NCBI GenBank assembly: GCA_013813135.1
Contig: JACCSF010000422.1
Location: forward strand, 1-17,391
Length of the DNA: 17,391 bases
Origin: Thermoleophilaceae bacterium
Lineage (GTDB): Bacteria > Actinomycetota > Thermoleophilia > Solirubrobacterales > Thermoleophilaceae
Reading direction: 5' to 3'
Positions 13,436 to 17,391 of this stretch are shown in pieces. How positions within the stretch are numbered: the first letter of the stretch is position 1; every line of letters begins with the position of its first letter. The notes under the pieces were generated by a model. The model saw only the letters and a program-made list of their open reading frames with translations. It did no database searches and was not told where the DNA came from. A program made the translations under genes and the position numbers.

Positions 13436-13830
13436 GCTCGAGCACGCCGAGCCTCGACGACGGTCTCACCCTCCGCCTGCGTGGGGGCCCGGAGGCGGCC
13501 GCGAAGGCACGCCGCGGGCTGTCCAAGCTGCGCGCGGACATCGACCCGCCGCTGATGGAGACGCTGCGCCTGCTCGTGACCGAGCTGGTCTCGAACAGCG
13601 TCCGCCACGCCCGCTCGGAGACCGTGATCCTGAAGGTGCTGGTGGGCCGCTCGGCGGTACTGACCGAGGTGACCGACGAAGGCCCGGGCTTCGACCCGGC
13701 AGGGACCGGCGGGCCGGGCACCGACGAGAGCGGCTGGGGCCTGTTCCTGGTGGAGCGGCTCGCGCATAGGTGGGGCGTCAATCAGCAGGCCGACGCCACC
13801 AGGGTCTGGTTCGAGCTCCTGCGCGGCTGA
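13432..13830 (+). CDS. RsbW-like ATP-binding protein (anti-sigma factor / serine kinase fold)
   Basis: 132-aa HATPase_c_2 protein of the RsbW/SpoIIAB type. Visible boxes are the N-box TELVSNSVRHA, the G1 box VTDEGPGFDP and the G2 box GWGLFLVERLAHRWG. Family members bind a sigma factor or phosphorylate an antagonist; in actinobacteria many act as regulators of separate partners. I chose the GTG at 13432, preceded by GGCAGGA at 5 bases, which gives a normal length. A longer open frame back to 13279 would begin with TTG and add about 50 low-complexity residues. It follows the SpoIIE-type phosphatase in the same direction after 220 bp, so the two probably act on one antagonist. No sigma factor or STAS-domain gene is present. 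Its stop is one base from the convergent yecE stop. Confidence 0.88.
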   Translation: MSSSTPSLDDGLTLRLRGGPEAAAKARRGLSKLRADIDPPLMETLRLLVTELVSNSVRHARSETVILKVLVGRSAVLTEVTDEGPGFDPAGTGGPGTDESGWGLFLVERLAHRWGVNQQADATRVWFELLRG

Positions 13831-13831
13831 G

Positions 13832-14743
13832 CTAGAGCCGTAGCTGCTCCTCCCCTGCGGGCGCCTGGTCGAGCAGGGCGCGGAAGCGCTGCGCGGCCGT
13901 GGGGGCATCGTCGCCGCGGTTGTTGTTGAACGCCACGTGCACCTCCCCCGCGTGCTCGGCCATCGCCTTCGCCCGCTCGGCGATCTGGTCCAGTTCGTCG
14001 TCCTCGTAGCGCCAGCCGAACCGCTCCGCGACCGTCTTGCCCTTCAGGTAGCCGTCCGTGTTGCGGCCGTGCAGGCGCAGGTATGCGAGACCGTCGCTGG
14101 TGACCGCGTCGAGGTCCGAGGGCATGATCGAGAAGTGGTCGCCCGGCGGGGCGTCGACGGACACGAACACGACGTCGTGGTCGGCGAACCAGCGCAGCGT
14201 GGTCTCCCGCCGCTTGTCGCGCAGCCAGCCGCGGTGGCGCAGCTCGACGGCCACCCGGCGCGGCTTCAGGGCGGCGATCAGGCCGTCCAGCTCCTCCAGC
14301 TCGTGCCGGCCCGGCCCGAAAGCCGGCGTCAGCTGCACCAGGTAGCCGCCCAGCTTGCCGGCCTCCGCCAGCGGTGCCGTCTCCTCCACCAGCCGCTGTG
14401 CCAGCGCAGTCTCCAGCTCGGGAGTGAGCGTCACACGTCCGCGCCCGGTGGTCTCGGCCTCGTCACGCAGCTCAGGCGGCAGCGACTCGACCGGCGCCGA
14501 GTGGCGCGAAAGCAGCCGGTGCGCCTTGACGTCGAAGACGAAGCCGTCGGGCGTCTCCTCGACCCACTTGTGCACTGTGGTGCGATCGGGAACGGCGTAG
14601 AAGCTCGAGTTGAGCTCCACGTACTCGAAGCGCTGCGCGTACCAGGGCAGCCGCTCGCGGGCGGCCATCTTCGGCGGGTACCACTCCTTCACAAAGCCCG
14701 GATCGGCCCAGCTCGAGGTGCCGACGAGGATGCGCCCGGCCAT
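13832..14743 (-). CDS. DUF72 (YecE-like) protein
   Basis: 303-aa protein of the DUF72/YecE family, a TIM-barrel-like fold of unknown biochemical function. Typical marks are ILVGTSSWADPGFVKEWYPP near the N terminus, YVELNSSFYAVP, LGGYLVQLTPAFGP, AVELRHRGW, and YLRLHGRN with a late FNNNRGDDAP. These are the family's conserved blocks in the correct order, so the gene is intact. I start at the ATG at 14743, which gives MAGRILVGTSSW and has TAGCCT 8 bases upstream. The longer frame to 14782 would run past the start of the divergent protease gene. The ATGs of the two divergent genes are only 37 bases apart. Confidence 0.92.
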   Translation of the reverse strand: MAGRILVGTSSWADPGFVKEWYPPKMAARERLPWYAQRFEYVELNSSFYAVPDRTTVHKWVEETPDGFVFDVKAHRLLSRHSAPVESLPPELRDEAETTGRGRVTLTPELETALAQRLVEETAPLAEAGKLGGYLVQLTPAFGPGRHELEELDGLIAALKPRRVAVELRHRGWLRDKRRETTLRWFADHDVVFVSVDAPPGDHFSIMPSDLDAVTSDGLAYLRLHGRNTDGYLKGKTVAERFGWRYEDDELDQIAERAKAMAEHAGEVHVAFNNNRGDDAPTAAQRFRALLDQAPAGEEQLRL

Positions 14744-14751
14744 ATCCGCCC

Positions 14752-14774
14752 AGGCTATCGACGGCGGGTATCGT
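14752..14774. promoter_or_regulatory. Compact divergent leaderless promoters (yecE-like / M48)
   Basis: On the minus strand TAGCCT (14752-14757) ends 8 bases before the DUF72 ATG. On the plus strand TATCGT (14769-14774) ends 6 bases before the protease ATG. The two -10 hexamers are 11 bases apart, so each gene's -35 region lies within or beyond the other promoter and polymerases should exclude each other. No clear -35 hexamers are seen. Confidence 0.5.
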
Positions 14775-14780
14775 GGAGCC

Positions 14781-15779
14781 ATGGCTCACCCCGAGGTTGC
14801 CTGGAAGCTCGACCGGATCTCGCCGCGCGCCTACCAGCACCCGGCCGACCGCGCCGCCACGGCCGCGCTCGCCAAGATCCCCTACCTCGACGAGGTGGTG
14901 CGCCGGCTGATCGCGCTCGGCTACGAGCGCGCCCTGCGCACCGCGGCGCTGGGCGCGGCGGTGCGGATCGGCGATACCCAGCTGCCGCACATCTGGGTGC
15001 TCCAGCGCCAGGTGTTCAACACGCTCGACATGGAGCGGGTGCCGGACCTCTACATGACCCAGTACCCCTTCGCGAATGCCTTCGCGATCGGCACCCAGCG
15101 GCCGATCGTTGTCGTGAACTCCGAGCTCGTCCGCCTGCTCGACGACGAGGGCCGGCGCGTGGTGCTCGCCCACGAGGCCGCCCACATCCACTCCGACCAC
15201 ATCCTCTACCGGGAGGCGCTGGAGATCCTGCTGAGGCTGGGGGCGTCGGTGCGGCTGCCGATCCTTGCGGGGCTGCCGCTGCTCGCGATCCAGCTGGCGC
15301 TGCTGGAGTGGTCGCGCGCCGCCGAGCTGTCCTGCGACCGCGCCGCGGCACTGGTCACGCGCGATCCGCAGACGGTCTGCCGCGCCTTGATGGTGATGTC
15401 GGCCGGCGAGGCGGCGGCGGACCTGAACCTGGACGCGTTCATCGCCCAGGGCATGGAGTACTCGGACGGCGGCTCCGGCCTCGACCGCATCACCAAGCTG
15501 CTCCAGGACCTGCGCCTGACCCACCCGATGCCGGTGCGCCGCGTGAAGATGCTGCTGGACTGGGTGCACGAGGGCGAGTACGACCGCATTGTCCGGGGCG
15601 ACTACCTGCGCCGCGGCGATGAGCCCTCGGCGCGCGAGGAGGCGGAAGCGACCGTCCCGTTCTACGCCGACCGCATCGGCGGCGCCATCCAGGCGGCCGG
15701 CTCGTCGGTCGCCGAGGTCGGCCAGCAGCTTGGCGACTGGCTCAAGCGCACGCGCGGCGGCGAGAACGACGAGGACTAG
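14781..15779 (+). CDS. M48-type zinc metallopeptidase
   Basis: 332-aa protein with the zinc-binding HEAAH motif (131-135, in VVLAHEAAHIHSDH) and a downstream Glu ligand (E182, AAELSCDRAAAL), as in Ste24/HtpX-like M48 peptidases. The block NAFAIGTQRPIVVVNSELV before HEAAH is also typical of the family. A hydrophobic stretch at about 149-176, between the motif and the third ligand, may be membrane-associated. The usual HtpX N-terminal membrane helices are missing, so this is an M48 subgroup protein and not HtpX itself. The charged C terminus is not conserved in the family as far as I can tell. The ATG at 14781 has TATCGT 6 bases upstream. It ends sharing the CTAG stop with the convergent next gene. 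Confidence 0.88.
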   Translation: MAHPEVAWKLDRISPRAYQHPADRAATAALAKIPYLDEVVRRLIALGYERALRTAALGAAVRIGDTQLPHIWVLQRQVFNTLDMERVPDLYMTQYPFANAFAIGTQRPIVVVNSELVRLLDDEGRRVVLAHEAAHIHSDHILYREALEILLRLGASVRLPILAGLPLLAIQLALLEWSRAAELSCDRAAALVTRDPQTVCRALMVMSAGEAAADLNLDAFIAQGMEYSDGGSGLDRITKLLQDLRLTHPMPVRRVKMLLDWVHEGEYDRIVRGDYLRRGDEPSAREEAEATVPFYADRIGGAIQAAGSSVAEVGQQLGDWLKRTRGGENDED

Positions 15780-16678
15780 GGGCGCGGGACCGCTGAGACG
15801 GTGAAGGGCAGCACGGGCGTCAGGCCGCGCCTGTCGAACTGAGAGTTCACGACCAGCAGGCGGCTCCCGGCGATCTGCACCGTGGTCGGAAGGTGGAAGC
15901 GCGGGCTGGTGATGTGGCGCACGACGGTGCCGCGCAGCCAGTCGCGAGACAGCCTCAGCTCCGTCACGCGGCTGGCCAGGTTGACGCCGTAGAGAGTGCG
16001 CCCGGCGCGGGCCAGCCCGTCGCCGACCCGGAGCGTGACTCCCCGCACCGTCCTGAGCTGCTTCGTCTGCAGATCGACGCGGCCGAGCACGCCCGACGTC
16101 AACCCGACGACGAGCAGGTAACGCCGGCCGGCGGGCACGAGGCCGTTGCAGTACTGCCCGACCGGAGTGTCGCTCAGGCGCACGAACGGGCGCAGGTGGC
16201 TGGTGGCGCTCGTACGCTTCGATGCCGCCCGGCCCGAGATGCGGAACAGCACGCCGCGCATCGAATCGGTTGCGTAGACATCGCCGTTGGGCGCGATCGC
16301 AACGTCGTTGATCAGTCCGCCCGACCCGGTCGCGAAGCGCCGCACGAGCTGCCTGGTGCGGATGTCGTAGATGAAGATCAGCCCCGTCACGCTGCCCGCG
16401 ACGACCAGGTGGTCGCGGCTGGCCCGCAGACCGTTGGCGAGCGCCCGCCCGTTCTCGCCGGGAGGAAGGAAGACCTTCAGACGCGGGTTGCCGAGCGTGC
16501 CGCGGTAGACGGTGCCGTTCGTGGTGGAGGATACGAAGAACTGGTCGGTCCCCGGCCGCAGGCTGACGCCCTCGGGGAACACGTTGTTCCCGGGCATCAC
16601 GTACTCGCTCGGCAACGTCCCGGCGGAGGCGGGCACGGCGAACACCAGCAGCAGCGCGAGGGCCAGGACACGCTTCAC
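15776..16678 (-). CDS. Secreted beta-propeller protein (SMP-30/gluconolactonase-like)
   Basis: 300-aa protein with a clear signal peptide: MKR, a hydrophobic core (4-15), and AxA cleavage after A19 (VPASA|G). The mature part has repeated strand-turn patterns of a six-bladed propeller: FPEGVSLRPGTDQFFVSS, then ANGLRASRDHLVVAG, INDVAIAPNGDVYATDS, CNGLVPAGRRYLLVVG and VGDGLARAGRTLYGVN. The Asn-Gly and Asn-Asp positions at blade ends resemble the metal sites of the SMP-30/SGL family. Enzyme activity is not certain. The start is the GTG at 16678. It lies 12 bp after the dnaE2 stop, with TAGGCT 9 bases upstream. Its stop TAG and the protease stop TAG are the two strands of one CTAG. Confidence 0.85.
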   Translation of the reverse strand: MKRVLALALLLVFAVPASAGTLPSEYVMPGNNVFPEGVSLRPGTDQFFVSSTTNGTVYRGTLGNPRLKVFLPPGENGRALANGLRASRDHLVVAGSVTGLIFIYDIRTRQLVRRFATGSGGLINDVAIAPNGDVYATDSMRGVLFRISGRAASKRTSATSHLRPFVRLSDTPVGQYCNGLVPAGRRYLLVVGLTSGVLGRVDLQTKQLRTVRGVTLRVGDGLARAGRTLYGVNLASRVTELRLSRDWLRGTVVRHITSPRFHLPTTVQIAGSRLLVVNSQFDRRGLTPVLPFTVSAVPRP

Positions 16679-16687
16679 GAGGGCGCG

Positions 16688-16693
16688 AGCCTA
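16688..16693 (-). promoter_or_regulatory. Possible -10 element of the propeller gene
   Basis: On the minus strand TAGGCT lies 9 bases before the GTG at 16678. Its first three bases are the dnaE2 stop codon TAG. The spacing is slightly longer than at the other leaderless genes here. The gene could instead be read through from dnaE2. Confidence 0.35.
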
Positions 16694-17391
16694 CCGGCCG
16701 CGGCGACCGAAGCTGTGCCCGGCCGGCGCGACGGCGCGCAGATCGGCCTCGTCGGCGGCCTCGCTGCTCCACGCGCGCCGCGGCTCGATGTGCGTGACCT
16801 TGGCGGTCGGCAGGTCGGGCCGCTCCAGCCTCTCTATGCGGTCGACCAGCACGTTGGTCGTACCCTCGCGGCGCTCCAAGCGGCCGGTGGCCATCACGAG
16901 CGGCTCCGCGCGCACGGCCAGCCTGAAGCGCTCGTGGATCGGCGGCGGCACGATCAGGTTGATCGTGCCGTGCTCGTCCTCCAGCAGCATGAACGTGACG
17001 CCCTTCGCCGTCGCAGGCCGCTGGCGAGCCACCACCAGGCCGGCCACGCGCACGCGCCGGCCATTGTGGGCGCGCTCGAGCTCCACGCTCGAGCGCAGGT
17101 CGGCGGGCAGCCCCGGGCGCATCAGCTCCAGCGGGTGCTCGCGCAGGGTCACGCCCGTCGAGCCGTAGTCGGCCAGCATCCGCTCCCACGCCGACAGCGC
17201 GCGCAGCTCCGGCCCCGCGTGGGGCTCGAGCGGCAGCGCGAGCTGGGTGCCTTCGCGCACCGGCACGCCCGGCACGGCCACGCCCAGCTGCCACAGCGCC
17301 TGGCGGCGGCGTCCCGGGACCGGCCCCTCGGCGAGCTCGTCGCACGCCCCCGCCCAGGCCAGCTTTCCGAGCGTCTCCGCGGAGGCGCCAG
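16691..17391 (-). CDS. dnaE2: Error-prone DNA polymerase DnaE2/ImuC, C-terminal part (runs off the window)
   Basis: The last 232 or so residues of a DnaE2 (ImuC) alpha subunit, an SOS-induced polymerase for mutagenic lesion bypass with ImuA/ImuB. The frame is open to the window edge at 17391. Diagnostic parts are LGKLAWAGACDELA and RRRQALWQLGVAVPG (helix-hairpin region) and WERMLADYGSTGVTLREHPL. The OB-fold follows, with RVAGLVVARQRPATAKGVTF and MLLEDEHGTINLIV. The C terminus ends GHSFGRRGR, with a usual basic, glycine-containing tail. 'YGSTGVTL' and the OB-fold separate it from replicative DnaE1. The catalytic PHP and palm domains lie outside the window, so activity cannot be judged. Partner genes imuA and imuB are not visible. 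Confidence 0.92.
   Translation of the reverse strand, partial: GASAETLGKLAWAGACDELAEGPVPGRRRQALWQLGVAVPGVPVREGTQLALPLEPHAGPELRALSAWERMLADYGSTGVTLREHPLELMRPGLPADLRSSVELERAHNGRRVRVAGLVVARQRPATAKGVTFMLLEDEHGTINLIVPPPIHERFRLAVRAEPLVMATGRLERREGTTNVLVDRIERLERPDLPTAKVTHIEPRRAWSSEAADEADLRAVAPAGHSFGRRGR

Noticed and set aside
14472..17345. 957-codon open frame on the minus strand
   Set aside because: It crosses several real genes (dnaE2, propeller and DUF72 in another frame, M48 antisense), is very Arg/Ala-rich, and contains no motifs.

Overview
The window is very GC-rich and densely coded. It uses many GTG starts and 4-base GTGA/ATGA gene overlaps. At least seven genes have a TANNNT hexamer 6-9 bases before the start codon, the signature of leaderless transcripts. 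The gene content (tlyA-nadK, efp-nusB-xseB-ispA-dxs, DnaE2, a SpoIIE-type phosphatase with an RsbW-like kinase, GYD and DUF72 proteins) points to an actinobacterium. A deep lineage such as Thermoleophilia (Solirubrobacterales-like) is my inference. It is a chromosomal region of mostly housekeeping and regulatory genes. I see no rRNA, tRNA, CRISPR array, transposase or phage gene.

Layout. (1) 1-1745, minus strand: tlyA and nadK overlap. A 32-bp sequence at the nadK 3' end is repeated 85 bp away around two small hairpins. (2) 1746-4674, plus strand: a small membrane protein behind a perfect TGTGA-N6-TCACA site and closed by a strong intrinsic terminator; then a LexA-box-like palindrome and an MBL-fold hydrolase / OsmC-like / M42 peptidase cluster. 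(3) 4699-8657, minus strand: efp-nusB-xseB-ispA-dxs, an overlapping operon joining translation and transcription factors to isoprenoid precursor synthesis. (4) 8808-10232: a GYD protein, a broken glyoxalase-fold gene whose middle 89 bp lies in reverse orientation, and a LACTB2-like MBL hydrolase. (5) 10251-13830: a 986-aa membrane multi-sensor PP2C phosphatase (GAF-PAS-PAS-GAF-SpoIIE) and an RsbW-like ATPase, the two enzymatic parts of a partner-switching pathway. (6) 13832-17391: divergent yecE (DUF72) and M48 protease genes, a secreted beta-propeller protein, and the 3' end of dnaE2 running off the window.

How the parts may work together. Block 3 and block 1 resemble one ancestral minus-strand series (efp ... 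dxs-tlyA-nadK) interrupted by the plus-strand block 2. DnaE2 at the right edge and the candidate LexA box at 2297 are separate hints of an SOS response. The phosphatase/kinase pair probably controls a sigma factor through an anti-sigma antagonist not encoded here. The most unusual observations are the internally inverted glyoxalase gene, the CRP-type site centred exactly at -41.5 of a predicted leaderless transcript, and the candidate SOS box in front of an MBL/OsmC/M42 cluster.
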